Position numbers and translations under genes: made by a program
Notes under the pieces: generated by a model
What the model was told of the DNA's origin: nothing
Database searches by the model: none
Seen by the model: the letters and a program-made list of their open reading frames with translations, nothing else
In this document: positions 9,955 to 21,209 of the stretch, piece after piece
Layout of the letters: the number at the start of each line of letters is the position of its first letter
How positions within the stretch are numbered: position 1 is the first letter of the stretch
Source: Costus lasius
Taxonomy: Eukaryota > Streptophyta > Magnoliopsida > Zingiberales > Costaceae
Length of the DNA stretch: 64,000 nt
Reading direction: 5' to 3'
Assembly (NCBI GenBank): GCA_027563935.2
Contig: CM050449.1
Span: 89,318,371 to 89,382,370, forward strand

Positions 9955-10502
9955 ATCATTTTATTGGAATCCATTATTTTAATTCAAAGAATGGGAAAAA
10001 AAAAATATTTTCTATCTAGAAATAAATAATTTTGTGATTGTTTTTTATCCTCGTTTAGTGCTACATCCCTATCCTGACAAATTGAGTTCGTATAGGCATT
10101 TTGGACACAGCTAGTGAAATAGCTGCTCTGGCTACAGTTTCTGATACTTAGCCAATTTCATAAAGTATTCGACCTGTTTTAACAACGGATACCCAATATT
10201 CGGGGATCCCTTTCCCGAACCCATACGTGTTTATGCGGGTCTTACTGTAACAGGTTTGTCCGGGAATATACGTACCCATATTTTTCCACCACGACGTGCA
10301 TATCGTGTCATTGCTCTTCGCCCTGCTTCTATTTGTCTAGCTGTGATCCAGGCGGGTTCGAGTGCCTGAAGAGCGTATCTGCCGAAACAAATATGATTGC
10401 CTCGACAAGATATTCCCTTCATTCATCCTCTATGTTGTTTACGAAATCTGGTTCTTTTGGGGTTATAGTTGATGGTTGTTTATTAATTCCATCTCTACTG
10501 CA

Positions 10503-10536
10503 GAACCGGACATGAGAGTTTCCACTCATCCAGCTC
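10503..10536 (-). ncRNA. Group II intron domain V
   Basis: On the minus strand: GAGC, then a helix capped by GAAA, then GTTC, the standard domain V form of plastid group II introns, 41 bases before exon 2. Confidence 0.85.
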
Positions 10537-11761
10537 CTCGCGAATGAAAGATTCTTTACGGATACACGTGTATTTAAACACATGTATTTAAAAATAATAC
10601 ACTAAGACATAAGAAGATAGTTATTAAGACAGTTATTGATATTTTATTTATTTTATTTTATTTATTATATAATTTATTTATTATATAATATAAATATAGT
10701 TTAAAAGAAAATATAGTTTCAAATAAAAGTTAGTTTATTTATATTATAAATATATAATATATTAAATTAAATTAATATAATATATTATAATATAGTATAA
10801 TATATTATAATATAGGTATTAGGTATAATATAGGAAGTAGGAAGATGCATATAGAGGATATACAGCTAGACTAGAATATTTATATTATGTATTATGCATA
10901 TTTTATATTATGCAATGCATATTTATGGATATAGATTATGGATAATGCTTTTTATAACGATTCTTGATCCTTATTTTGACCCTTATCAAATGATACCAAA
11001 ATATTGTAATGTAATCTCAATAAATAAAAATTTCGCGGGCGAATATTGACTCTTTGTTGTTTTATTCCTAGGTCAATCCATGACTTCTCGGAATAAAGAA
11101 ATTTTTTCTCAGTTCGTTCCGCCATCCCACCCAATGAATTATTTGGATTCGTTTTCATTTTCAGTAGAATCCTATGTAGTCATAGGTTTCGTCATTTCCA
11201 TAGCTTCTCCATTAATGGTTAGATCTGAACTCTGTAATGGGGCTCCCAATAAAATTCTTTCTCGAGTCAATCTCCTTAGTTTTTATTAACCCGAGGCTCT
11301 TTATTATTCATATCACTTTATTATTTTATTATTATTTATATTTATATTCATTCAGTATTGATGCTTTGTCACATTGCCCTTTATCAGGTAATTCATAGAC
11401 CATACATATTGGAATCATATATCATTGATATTTTTGTTTTCTCTTTCTATCATCCTTCCATTTATCTACATCCCTTTATTTTTGCTTCACAGCCCATAAT
11501 TAGATTTTTTTATGGGAAAGATTTCAGTTGCTGCAACTATATGATTGATCCATTCATCTCATTTCATATAGTGACTGACTGTTTCTTGGGATCTCGACAA
11601 TACGAAGCAAGAAGTTGGTTATTCATTTTTATTATTTATTTTTAAATTTATTTAATTTATAATTTATATTATATATATATTTATATTATTTTTTTATTTT
11701 TTTATTTTTTTATATTATTTATTATATTATTTATATTATTTTATTTATATATTTATATATA

Positions 11762-11792
<31 letters not shown>

Positions 11793-11830
11793 TAGTTATA
11801 TATGTTTAGTTATATTTATATTTATATATA

Positions 11831-11833
<3 letters not shown>

Positions 11834-11915
<82 letters not shown>
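11834..11915. repeat. (TA)41 microsatellite in rpl16 intron
   Basis: Uninterrupted TA dinucleotides for 82 bases, flanked by further A/T-only sequence from about 11640. Confidence 0.97.
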
Positions 11916-11919
<4 letters not shown>

Positions 11920-12286
11920 TATATGTTATGTGGTTTAGTTATTTTATATATATATGTAGCTTAGTTATTTTATAACTAGTTATTTTATAGTTATTTAGTA
12001 TTAAGTAGTATTAAGATTAAGTTAAGTTCAAGTAGGGCAAGCGGGGGTCAGCCCTTTTTTTTTTTGAATCCCAACTCGAAACTCTAAAGAAAAATTAACG
12101 AGTCACACACTAAGCATAGCAATTCTAAGAAATGGTCAATCGAATTTTTATTCAACCTTATAGAATTTAGAATTAGAATTGCTTATTTTTGGTTGATTTA
12201 ATGGAAAAAGAAAAAGAATAAAATAGTTTGTGATTTTTTGTTCTATTACTGATACTGAACAGAATGACAAGACAAATAAGGGTCTA

Positions 12287-12945
12287 TTAATTTTCGTCCA
12301 CAAATATCCAAATTTTTATGCCCAATACTCCATAGATAGTTCGAATTGTATAGGAACAATGATCAATTTTAGCGCGAATTGTTTGTAGGGGAACTTTGCC
12401 CTCTCTGGTCCATTTGACACGTGCAATTTCTTTTCCATCAATCCGTCCTGCAATTTGTACTTGAATTCCTTTTGTATCCGTTTGTTCAGCTAATTCAATA
12501 GTTTTTTTCATTGCCTTTCGAAATGAAACTCTATTTTTTTAATTGTAAAGCTATATATTATGCAAGAATATTAGGTTGTCCATAAGGTTTTTCAACTCTT
12601 GTGATAGCAATGTTGAGTCTTTGGATCACAGAATGAAATTCTTTTTGTACATTCATCTGTAATTCTTCGATTCCTCGCGTTTGGCCCTCTATTAATCGAT
12701 TTGGAAATCCAATATGGATTATGACCTGGATCAAATCGATTATTTTTTGAATTCCTATACGTGCGATTCCTTCGAAACCCGAGGATATTCTCCTATTTTT
12801 TTGTACATAGTTTTTGATACAATTCCGTATTTTTTTCATCTTCCTGTAGACCTACGAAATAATTTTTTGGTTGTGCAAACCAAAAGGAATGTTGACGTTG
12901 GGTTGTACCAAGTCTGAAACCAAGTGGATTTATTTTTTGTCCCAT
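12287..12945 (-). pseudogene. rps3: Plastid ribosomal protein S3 copy, frameshifted
   Basis: It starts [16 protein letters not shown] at 12943-12945 and ends [10 protein letters not shown] at 12287. Length 659 bases equals 218 codons plus stop plus two. Both extra bases are in A runs: near 12830 (after LQED) and at 12534-12540. A Glu codon became TAA at 12558-12560 after GQPNILA. The KH domain region ([11 protein letters not shown]...) and the C-terminal domain are otherwise recognisable. S3 lies at the mRNA entry of the small subunit; this copy is dead. Confidence 0.93.
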
Positions 12946-13016
12946 ATTTTCCTATTATATTTTCTTTCCATCCATATATTTTATTTTACTATGATGAATC
13001 TAAATCTTAGATTGAT

Positions 13017-13064
13017 CTAAGATAAGAATAATTTAGATTTATCCTTTAATACAATTGTTATATG
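13017..13064 (-). pseudogene. rpl22: Plastid ribosomal protein L22, C-terminal scrap
   Basis: Fifteen codons, HITIVLKDKSKLFLS, then TAG. HITIV-KD is the conserved C-terminal segment of plastid L22, and the place upstream of rps3 is right. The match stops at 13064, next to the NUPT right end. Confidence 0.75.
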
Positions 13065-13065
13065 A

Positions 13066-13660
13066 GGAATTGATCTTGTAGGACATGTGAGGGATCACAC
13101 ATGTATTTCCGTAGCATAGACATGTGAAACACATTGTGCACATGCAAAAAAACTCAGAAGTAGTGCCAGCCGATATGCAATAGCTCCAATGCGCTCTAGA
13201 ATTTCAAACGGACCAATATACTGTGGAGCCAATTTACCCAAGTACTCAAATCGAGCCTTTCCTTTTACTGGTGTAACCTTGAGAAATACATGGTCGCCGA
13301 CTTCAAATTCGAGTTCACATCGTCTTCTATCGACATAACTTTTCGATCGACTCTGGGCCGTCAATAGTCTTTTCTGAATCAACTGGACTCTTTTAGCGTC
13401 AAAATCCAACATATCAGTCCCAAGTACATGACTTTCACCAACCTGATCCCATAGTATTGGCGATCTGCACTGTCTGCCATATAGTGCCTCCAATGGTGTC
13501 ATATGTACCGCTGAGTGATAGTTATTGTTGTACACGAACTCAACCAGAGGCAGACGAACTTCCCAATTAGCCCCGAAGTCTAGGGCACAAACCCGAAGCA
13601 TATCTTCTAGCTTTTGGATGGTCCTTCTAGACTGACCATCCATCTAAGGATGATAGGCAA
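13066..13660 (-). pseudogene. Ty3-A integrase, C-terminal part
   Basis: The open frame 13095-13643 covers the last part of the integrase core and the GPY/F module: MDGQSRRTIQKLEDMLR, FVYNNNYHSAVHMTPLEALYG, and KLAPQYIGPFEILERIGAIAYRLAL. The glutamate of the DDE triad, normally in TDGQSERT, is replaced because the sequence reads GQSRRT. The last residues FFACAQC come from a local frame change; the second copy at 63584-63982 shows the usual continuation. Confidence 0.8.
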
Positions 13661-14140
13661 TACAAAAATGCAACTGAGTACCAAGTGACCTTTGCAAACG
13701 TTCCCAAAACTGAGATGTAAATTTAGGATCCCTATTAGAGATGATGCTAGTAGGGACCCCAGCAACTATATGATCTCTTGGCAACATAATGTAGGCAGCT
13801 TATGCACAGAAAATACCTTCTTCACCGGCAAAAAGTAAGCAGACTTAGTCAGCCGATCAACTATCACCCAAATGGAGTCATGACCCCTTTGTGACCTCGG
13901 AAGACCTGTCACAAAATCCAAGGTGATGCGTTCCCATTTCCACTCTGGAAGAGGAATATCCTGTAATGTCCCTGGTGGCTTATGATGTTCAACTTCCATA
14001 TGCTGACAAGTTAAGCAGCGTGAGACATACTCAAAAATATCTCGTTTCATATTTTCCCACCAGTATGTCTTCTTCAAATCTTTATATATCTTGGTACCGC
14101 TGGGATGCATAGCAAATATGGACTTATGGGCTTCTTTCAT
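13660..14140 (-). pseudogene. Ty3-A integrase, zinc finger and core
   Basis: The frame 13766-14140 holds HPSGTKIYKDLKKTYWW, the C-x2-C of the HHCC finger (CLTCQ), and the core motif WERITLDFVTGLPRS with the first catalytic aspartate, then RLTKSAYFLPVK. The region down to 13660 continues the core out of frame, including the second aspartate segment ([21 protein letters not shown]). Integrase inserts the cDNA into host DNA. Confidence 0.8.
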
Positions 14141-14245
14141 TACTTCCTACTTCATGGATTCTGGCACGCATAAATGATGCTCGTATCGAATTACACCTTT
14201 AGAATCTTGTATAAATTCATATCTCTTTCCCCTTGCAAGAATCAT

Positions 14246-14920
14246 CTATAGATATTCATCGCCCGATTGATGTTCAATTACTTTATGCATGAGTTGGGAT
14301 CCAGCTACCATCACTACTAAACATCCATGTTCTGTAGAGCATACAATATCTAGGTTTAACTCAAGCGCATGTCTAGCCAACTCCATAGGTGCTACCCTCA
14401 AGTTTGCTATCATCCCTGTGGACCTCCTACTGAGAGCATCAGCGACCACATTAGCTTTCCTTGGATGATAATTAATTTAGTAGTCATAGTGCTTTAGGAA
14501 TGCCATCTATCGACGTTGTCTCACATTCAAATCTTTTTGAGAAAACAAATACTTTAGACTCTTGTGTTCAGTGAATATTTCAAATGTGACACCATATAAA
14601 TAGTGTCGCCATATCTTTAATGCAAACATGACTGCAGCTAACTCAAGATCATGTACAGGGTAATTCTTCTCATGTTCCTTAAGTTGGCAACAGGCATATG
14701 CAATGACCGTGCCCTCTTGCATTAACATAGCCCCTAACCCTTAGTGTGATGCATCAATATAAACAACGAAATCACCATCACTGTCTCAAAGCACTAAGAT
14801 TGGTGCACTGATAAGCCTTTGCTTTAACTCCTGAAAGCTACTTTCACAGTTATCATCCCAATCAAATGCTACCCCTTTCTTAGATAAACGAGTCAATAGG
14901 GCTGAAATTCTGGAAAAATT
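14246..14920 (-). pseudogene. Ty3-A RNase H and end of reverse transcriptase
   Basis: The frame 14507-14728 encodes [21 protein letters not shown]...[11 protein letters not shown] and [19 protein letters not shown], the RNase H middle with its catalytic Glu. Frame 14246-14449 starts VADALSRR, the end of RNase H. From 14728 to 14920 the connection domain is present with stops. Sequence stops at 14920 where a copia LTR begins, so the RT palm, protease and gag are absent here. Confidence 0.8.
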
Positions 14921-16988
14921 TGTTAGTGTTTATGCCCTGCAGACCAATGTATGGACATGGTTGAACATTATTTGAATGTACTTTAATAAAATTGATATAA
15001 TCAATTAAGGCATGGTCGTTATTATGTAGATTGCTTTACCTGCGTTGATGTATTGAATTGCATAAATAATGTCTCAGGAGTTTGGTTGGATCCATTCTCA
15101 TAAGTAATCCCTAGTCAAGGTGCCTTAGCCGATATGGGACAGCTTTGGTGCATTTGAGATTGGTGTATGGGCTGGTTAGGTGCGGGGTACAGTAACACAG
15201 ACATACAGGTGCATTAGATGCACTGGAGTGACCCACCGTGAGGATTGACTTGTCTAGTCAACAGGTCAATCTCACATGCAAGAGGTTTGCATTGATCCTT
15301 AGACTTGAGGTATTCATGTCCAAATATGATGATGGGTATGCTTTGATACAGTCTTACGTCTCTCCGTAATTGGGTCATCAAAACGACTGTCGTCGGGCAC
15401 ATCATAAGTCATATAGAGATATGGATGACCAATAGTAGGATTTGCCCCTTCCTTGATTGGAAGCATGATATCCACTTTGGGGCGCCCCACCTCGTTGGTG
15501 CATGACAGGAATGTATGGCCACACTGTTTGAGTCATGACCAATGGATTGGATTGATAAACATGAGACTAATCCAATGGCAGGATATTAGTTTAGGCAAAG
15601 GGATACATAATGCAATGGGAATCCTCGTTGCTCGTTTAGGAGTTGTTGCCATATGACTTAAGTCCAATGACATGGGTAGTAGTGATGTGTTGCTAGATAC
15701 CTCTCACTACTTATGATGATTCTATCATCATTGCCATCGTCATTTGGATCCTACGAGGTCACACGCAATGGACTCTTGACGTTGCATTAATCAGAAGCCT
15801 TATGATCAAGTTATTGTATAGCTTGGATCTATTTGGAAGATATCATCAGCGTCAATGGGCCTGATGAGTTGGAAGAGAGTTATTGGAGCCAAACTTCATT
15901 TTTGGCAGGTTGACCCGAATTTGACCTAGAATGGTCACATTTGGATTAGGGTTGCATTGGATTGGATCCAATGGCTTAATCAACCCATGTAATGAAGTTT
16001 GGGCTAGCTCATTACCCAATGAGGCCCAATAACTAGTTATCATGAGAAGAAAATTGGCTAAAAGGGTATAATGGGGAGAGATTAACCCCATTGGCGCCTA
16101 AGGGGTATAATGGGGTGAGGAAGGCGCCTAATTCTTCATTAGGAAGCTTTTGGCGCTAGGCGCCTAGCCCTTCAACCATTGATGGTATGCTTGCCTCTAT
16201 AGCAAGACTTGGTGCTAATATGGCTTAAAGGACTTTTATAGAAATGACTTAGGCGCGTGTGGATGGAGGGGTGAGGTTTATGGTAAAGTCTTGGAGACTT
16301 TCCTTACCTCAAACCCTAATTTCACCCAATCCCTTAACCCTAGCCGATGTCCCCTTGGAAGAGTTGCGCCCACCCCTCTTGCTAAACCGCCTCTTGCATC
16401 TATATATTAGATGCATGTGTGAGCCTCTTTGATGCATCTTCTTGGCGTGAATAAGAAGAGCAAGGGGCGAGAGCAACATAGTGGTGGCGCAATCTCTCTT
16501 CCTCTAAGAAGCCGCAAGCCTTCTTCTCCTTCTTCTCCTCTTGGCGCAACTTGGAGAAGGGCTTGGTGGCGACAACTCTTCTTCATCTTCCTAAGGGCCA
16601 AAACTCATCTTCTTCCTCTTCTTTTGATGTAAGGAGGACAAGGAGTTGGCGACATCTTCCTTGGCACTTGGCGCAACTTCCTTGAAGGTGGCGCAAGTGA
16701 AGTGAAGGAACCCTCGAGGCTTGATTCTCTTCCCGAGGCTAGCACCAAGTGTGGAAGGGAGCAACGTTAAAAAGGTCGACGCATGGATACTTGTAGAGGA
16801 CGAGCACTTGAGCATCTTCGACATGGCATCATCAACCAAACGAGCAAGAGAGGTATAATCTGTAACACATCCTTGTGTTCTCCCTCTCGCATAGATACTT
16901 GGGAAAGGAATGTGTTTCGGTTGTAATGCTTCTTCTGCTGCGTCCTGGGACTGCAAAAATTTTAAATTACACCCGGCATTCCCCGACA
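14921..16988 (+). mobile_element. Copia-1 5' LTR
   Basis: It begins TGTTAGTGTTTATGCCCTGC and ends CCCCGACA, one base before a primer-binding site. About 2.07 kb. Related, diverged LTRs are at 30664, 39426, 49383 and 56699. The bases on its left are Ty3-A RT, so the element inserted there; the left flank is AAATT. Open frames inside it are on both strands, short and unconserved. Confidence 0.88.
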
Positions 16989-16989
16989 G

Positions 16990-17001
16990 TGGTATCAAAG
17001 C
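16990..17001 (+). promoter_or_regulatory. Primer-binding site (initiator tRNA-Met)
   Basis: TGGTATCAAAGC, one change from TGGTATCAGAGC, the initiator Met-tRNA complement used by plant copia elements. Confidence 0.85.
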
Positions 17002-18470
17002 TACTTGCGAGAAACACAAGGTGTACACATGCTTGTATGAAAAATTTTTCAAAAATTTTTCTTTCATCCATGCGCGTTTCACCTAGATGGAGTTTTTCAT
17101 TCAAACTTCTCTGATCAATTTTATGGCTGATTTTGGATTAAGCTTCTAATTGTTTTAAGATCAAAGGCGCACGCAATTTTGTTAAGTAGGACGGGCATTG
17201 TGTCTTCGGACTGGCCGGGTCTCTTGATCTGACAAAATTGCCAGCTGATAGGATCTTGAAATCATCATGAAACTTGATCTTGATTTTAGCATAAAATCGG
17301 TTGAGAGAATGGTTTGGATGAATTTGGCGCATAAGGGATTAATATTGATTATGCTCGGTTTTTCAATTTTTACATGCGCCACTTGCCTCTTGTGTGGGTT
17401 CATATGGTCATAGTGAGTGCCCTCTTTTGTTGTGATGTGGAAGGATATTTCCACCTGTGATGAATGCTTGTAAAATCTTTATGCCACGTGCGTGTGGATC
17501 TCCCCCCTATCTTGATGTAAAAGTTTTCATCTCATTTTAGAATAGATGTAGAATTGTTTACATAAGATAGGTTAAGGTTTCATCAAGACAACAAGGTGTC
17601 TTCCTCAACCGAATCTTCGTGGTGCCAACTCTGGAAGCTTGGTGTTGGATTTGCGGCTTGATGAAGGAAGATTGCTTTCGGCTTGTGGCATGGGCTGATT
17701 TTCTTAGGGACTCATAACCCTTGGATGCATGATAACATATCACATGGCTCGTGAAATGTTATATGTATGAAAAGGGCTATGACCATATCGACCATAATAG
17801 CATGCCTGTGATGTGTTTTTCCTTTGCTGCCACCATAGGAAAATTGCATGCTAGAAAAGAATAATAATTAATGAACAAACTCTCATCACAATATCAACTC
17901 GATAGCCTTATGATGTGTAGCCCTCGTCAAACCATCGATCGATGGACTGTGAACTGTTTCTCACCCTCGTGAAACACACCCATCTATCTTTGGAAGGCGC
18001 GTGGTGTCAATATGCATCTTAGTCTACCACAAGTGTAGACATGCCCTCGCGAGGTGCAGGTTGGCCCTGGGCATAACAATCAGGTCTGACTTGAATAGTT
18101 TTCATATGTCACTGACATGATGAAATACTAGAGGTAGCTGTTGAGAGGATAGGGTTCGATGTTGTATCCAGCCCTCGCTGGACATAGGGCGCCTAGTCTA
18201 TCTTAACTAAGAGGAGTTGTGCGTGGCACAATTGGCTGGCATGCCTACCTAAAGAAGCATGGGATCACTCTGTGCACCCTAACTCACCCTCATGAGTCAC
18301 GGAGACCTCATGTGAAATTAGGATCCTACTCACTCGTTTCCAAGTTGAGTTTGAGAGTTATCAACTTGTTAGGAAATAGTGGGAGCATAGCATTTAATTT
18401 AAAGTCCTTGTTAAATGCTTTATCATAGTACTTATTTTGCTTGTTTGCTTATTGTAGATAAAGGCATCTC
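17002..18470 (+). other. Copia-1 untranslated leader
   Basis: About 1.45 kb without a credible gene. It shares blocks with the other copia leaders: the segment after the primer site (GCTACTTGCGAG), the GCATGCCTGTGATGTGTTTT type block near 17800, and the hairpin-bearing part from 17903 on. A long leader before gag is usual for this type of copia element. Confidence 0.7.
17903..18297 (+). other. Array of CCTC-loop hairpins in copia leader
   Basis: Inverted repeats around CCTC at 17956-17975 (GTTT..CAC/GTG.AAAC), about 18040-18058, 18167-18182 (TCCAGC/GCTGGA) and 18282-18297 (ACTCA/TGAGT); a weak one near 17918. Equivalent positions in the other leaders (47915-48290 minus, 32903-32960, 42449-42704, 52406-52661) keep pairing with different bases. 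Confidence 0.6.
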
Positions 18471-18960
18471 CTAATCTTAGATTGAAACTTTATAAACATA
18501 AACTGGATGGAACGAATTGGACAAGATGGTTCAGGATATTGTCCAAAATACTGAAACAAGAGAATAAGATGAATCTTCTTGAAAGACCTCCATCCCAGCC
18601 CAGTATCTATTTTACTACTGAATGGGAGTGGAATGTCTATCTTGAACATTGTGAGGATAATAAATAGTACACTGCTCTTGTTTTAGAGTGCATGACTCCT
18701 GAGGTCCAGGTTGAGTGTGATGAGATGGGGATTTATGATATTATCATACATCTTCGAGGTCTCTTCATACCATGCACCCTAAAAACTAACCAAGAGAGTT
18801 CTGTTGGATCTTCAGGGTGTTTGCCTAAATCCAAAAATGCCCATGATTATGCTTCTTCGAAGCTAAAACTTTGGAAGATTGGGAATGCATGGACATATTA
18901 GGATGGATTAAGGTCCCAAGAAGAGCATGGCATAGAAGAAGGGATGTAATCCATCTACTT
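18470..18960 (+). pseudogene. Copia-1 gag, decayed
   Basis: Fragments read LYKHKLDGTNWTRWFRIL and LECMTPEVQVECDEMGIYDII, matching the gag of copia-3 (KLVGTNFMDWHRNLRI; LASMAPELQVQYEEQ). An in-frame TAG follows EDNK. The zinc-knuckle part is not recognisable. Gag would form the particle; this one cannot. Confidence 0.7.
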
Positions 18961-19260
18961 TAGGTATTGTGTTACTGAGGTCTTTATGTTTACTTCTTAT
19001 TCATGGGTACTGGTACCGCATAAGGAGCTTACATATGTTTTTCATATGCAGGGGCTCAAAAAAAGTAGGACAATGAGGGTTGGTGGGATCGACTTTCTAG
19101 TCAGGAACGGAGCATTGGATGCTGCTATTGATATCATCTCACTGCCTTCAAGACTTCAACTAGAACTTTGCTATTATGTACCAGCTTTTGTATTAGAACA
19201 TTATGTCCATTATTTTGAATGGATTTTCAGTTTGAGATAAATGATATTTCTTTAAATATG
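18960..19260 (+). pseudogene. Copia-1 protease region, decayed
   Basis: The frame 18986-19240 contains MQGLKKSRTMRVGGIDFLVRNGA and LPSRLQLELCYYVPA, equivalent to the segment after the protease active site in copia-3. The active-site DTA/C motif itself is altered (WVLVPHKELTY). Confidence 0.65.
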
Positions 19261-20292
19261 GGATGTTCTATAAAAATGGTACAATTGATAATAGTTTGTA
19301 GTTCTGTGTGTAACACTGAATAGATCAAGTACAATGATTCAATCAACACTCTCTCATGGCATTGTCGCTTGACCCATGAGAACAAGTCTATGAACTTTGG
19401 TGGTCATTATCCTTCTGGGATTATGATACAAAGAGAGTCTTGTTTAATGGACAAAGTTGATAGATGTGTGTGGACCCATGGAAACAAGCACCAGAAGGTA
19501 TACTTCATTAGTTTTGGATATGTATTATCCAACATATAACTTTGGGGAAATCCAAGAAATGAAGTACTGAATCAAATTGGAAGATCTATTAAAGCACTTT
19601 GATTGGATCAAGGTGACTAGTGGAGAATTTGATGACTATTCTAAGAAGTGTGGGGTTTCCTCATAGCTTACTTAGAGCACTGCAATTGTATGGTGAAATT
19701 CAAAGAAAGGAAAGGAACACATTGGATGTGGTTCCATCTTTGAATAGTCATGCAAATTCAATCTCATTTAAGGCCATGCATGCAATTATTCTAAAACTCC
19801 ATTCTCTCAATACTATGTATTTGTGGAAGTACTAAAGAGTACTACTTCTATCCCAATGAGAACAAAAATATTTGTTGCTCAAACTGCTATCTTTCTTAAG
19901 AAGAAACATCTTTTGAAAGAAGCTAGTAGGAGTAGATTTGATTAGGACAAGGTCCAAAATCAATCACAATACAATACAAATAGAGAGAAGGATCTCACTT
20001 ATGGGTTGAAAGGCAACCTGAGGTTCAAGTAACACAGGAACCACATAAGTCTGGATGGATTCGTAATGCTCTCACGGGTTGTAAGCATGACAAATTTTTC
20101 ATCAAGGATGAACCTAAGACTTATGAGGAAATGGAAGCAGTCAGTGGACCAGATTCCAAGAAATGGCTAAGCGCCATGAGAACCGTAATGGACTCCATGT
20201 CTGCTAATCAAGTGAGAGACTTGATTGAGCCGCCAAAGGGGTAACACCCATAGGCTGTGAATAGATCTTCAAGGAAGATAGACATGAAAGGT
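19260..20292 (+). pseudogene. Copia-1 integrase and start of RT, decayed
   Basis: Short stretches match copia-3 in different frames: a pre-integrase finger near 19350, integrase near 19560-19830 (NQIGRSIKAL, with premature stops), the VFVA...IFLKKK linker near 19870, and the start of RT (TYEEMEAVSGPDSKKWL) near 20120-20180. It ends at 20292, the Ty3-B target site; RT resumes at 29395. Confidence 0.65.
20288..20292. repeat. Target-site duplication AAGGT, left
   Basis: AAGGT here is repeated at 29390-29394, directly outside the two LTRs of Ty3-B. Confidence 0.92.
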
Positions 20293-21209
20293 TGTCACAC
20301 CCTTAGATAATAACAATCCATAATAGATAAATCATACACAAAATTTTCGCAAGGATCAACAATCAAAATCAAGATCTAGTGCCTTGAACAACAAAAAACA
20401 TGTTAAAATGTCATCATCTAAGTTGCAACAGAACAATATCCATTCTTTCAAAGTCTTTTACCCAACAGCAAAGTAAAGTCATACAATCCAAAATCCGAGA
20501 GCTAAACATACTATCAACATAGACCATTGTAATCAAATTTCAAAACTAGAAACATTCTCATCACAACAAGTCACAATACCACTCCTTAATACAAGTCTTT
20601 TATGTAACATACAATGTTTCCAAGATTACAAAATTCTATGATTTAGCCCAAATTCCAAAATGAGCTTCCAAAATTTCATACTTCTGCCCACAATACGTAG
20701 CCAAGCTAAACTGCAATAAGGATTAGTGAAAGCAAGAATGAGCATAAATTGCCCAGCAAGTAACCCCAAGGGCTAAGGGGAACAGAACCAAAGAGGATAA
20801 ACATATCAATGAAATAGTTAACACAATGAAACAATAATGAAAGATAACAAAATTCTCTTGAGTACATAAATTGGGTAGGGAAAAAAAGATAGCAATACAT
20901 TCCCTATGGATAAGACATTTGAGTCACAAGTAGTCATTGATCATTATTGAGCATTCGTATCACAAGTAATCATTGATCATTATTGAACATTCATATCATG
21001 AGTAGTCATGGATCATAAATGTGCATTCATATCATGAATAGCCATGTATCATAGATGTGCATTCATATCATGAATAGTCATGTATCAAGATGTGGGGGAG
21101 ATAATCATAATTCATAATACCTTCCACGTCCGGAAGTTGAACCCATCCTCGTCAGGAGAGAGCAAACAAAAGCTAGCTAGAGCATCTTAGGGCTCTTCAT
21201 GCAAATGGA

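Larger units (their letters stand above)
10462..12108 (-). other. rpl16 group II intron, expanded by AT repeats
   Basis: The intron starts GTGTGACTCG next to exon 1 and ends just before the CCAAAAGAACC of exon 2. At about 1.65 kb it is longer than the roughly 1 kb usual in angiosperm plastomes. Extra length lies in two AT-rich blocks, about 10600-10830 and 11640-11960. No other gene is seen in it; the short frame at 11358-11645 has no known family. Confidence 0.85.
10061..12117 (-). pseudogene. rpl16: Plastid ribosomal protein L16 copy with intron, broken
   Basis: Exon 1 is the nine bases ATGCTTAGT (12109-12117), exon 2 runs from about 10461 to TAG at 10061-10063. Exon 2 encodes the L16 core ([40 protein letters not shown]). 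Lesions: an Arg codon became TGA at 10433-10435, a Glu codon became TAA at 10231-10233, a base is missing near 10198-10204, and a Gly codon became TAA at 10148-10150. L16 helps shape the peptidyl-transferase centre; this copy cannot encode it. Confidence 0.92.
8268..13065. other. Nuclear plastid DNA insertion (NUPT), about 4.8 kb
   Basis: A collinear piece of the plastid S10/spc-like ribosomal protein cluster, all genes on the minus strand: rpl22 end, rps3, rpl16 with its group II intron, rpl14, rps8, infA, rpl36. It sits inside Ty3-A integrase. The uninterrupted sequence at 63770-63830 serves as the empty site and shows about 26 bases of Ty3-A were lost. Broken rps8, rpl16 and rps3 show it is not functional plastid DNA. 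Confidence 0.93.
6380..14920 (-). mobile_element. Ty3-A chromovirus, 3' half, split by plastid DNA
   Basis: Read on the minus strand: RT end and RNase H (14920 down to 14246), integrase (14140 down to 13095), a plastid insert, integrase C-terminus (8267 down to 8021), then the 3' LTR (8006 down to 6380). The 5' part is missing because copia-1 begins at 14921. The gag start and 5' LTR of the same family appear at 61414-63496 and may be the other end of this element. Confidence 0.75.

Noticed and set aside
11358..11645. 95-codon frame in the rpl16 intron as an intron maturase
   Set aside because: No RT or maturase motifs; plastid rpl16 introns do not encode one.
12558..12839. 93-codon frame as a separate small gene starting MKKIRN
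   Set aside because: It is the middle of rps3; the Met arises from an extra base in an A run.
8268..13065. Window could be plastid genome itself
   Set aside because: Three of the plastid genes are broken and both edges join Ty3 retrotransposon sequence.
15860..15880. CTGATGAG in copia LTRs (also near 57628) as a hammerhead core
   Set aside because: No GAAA partner strand or stem II follows at the needed distance.
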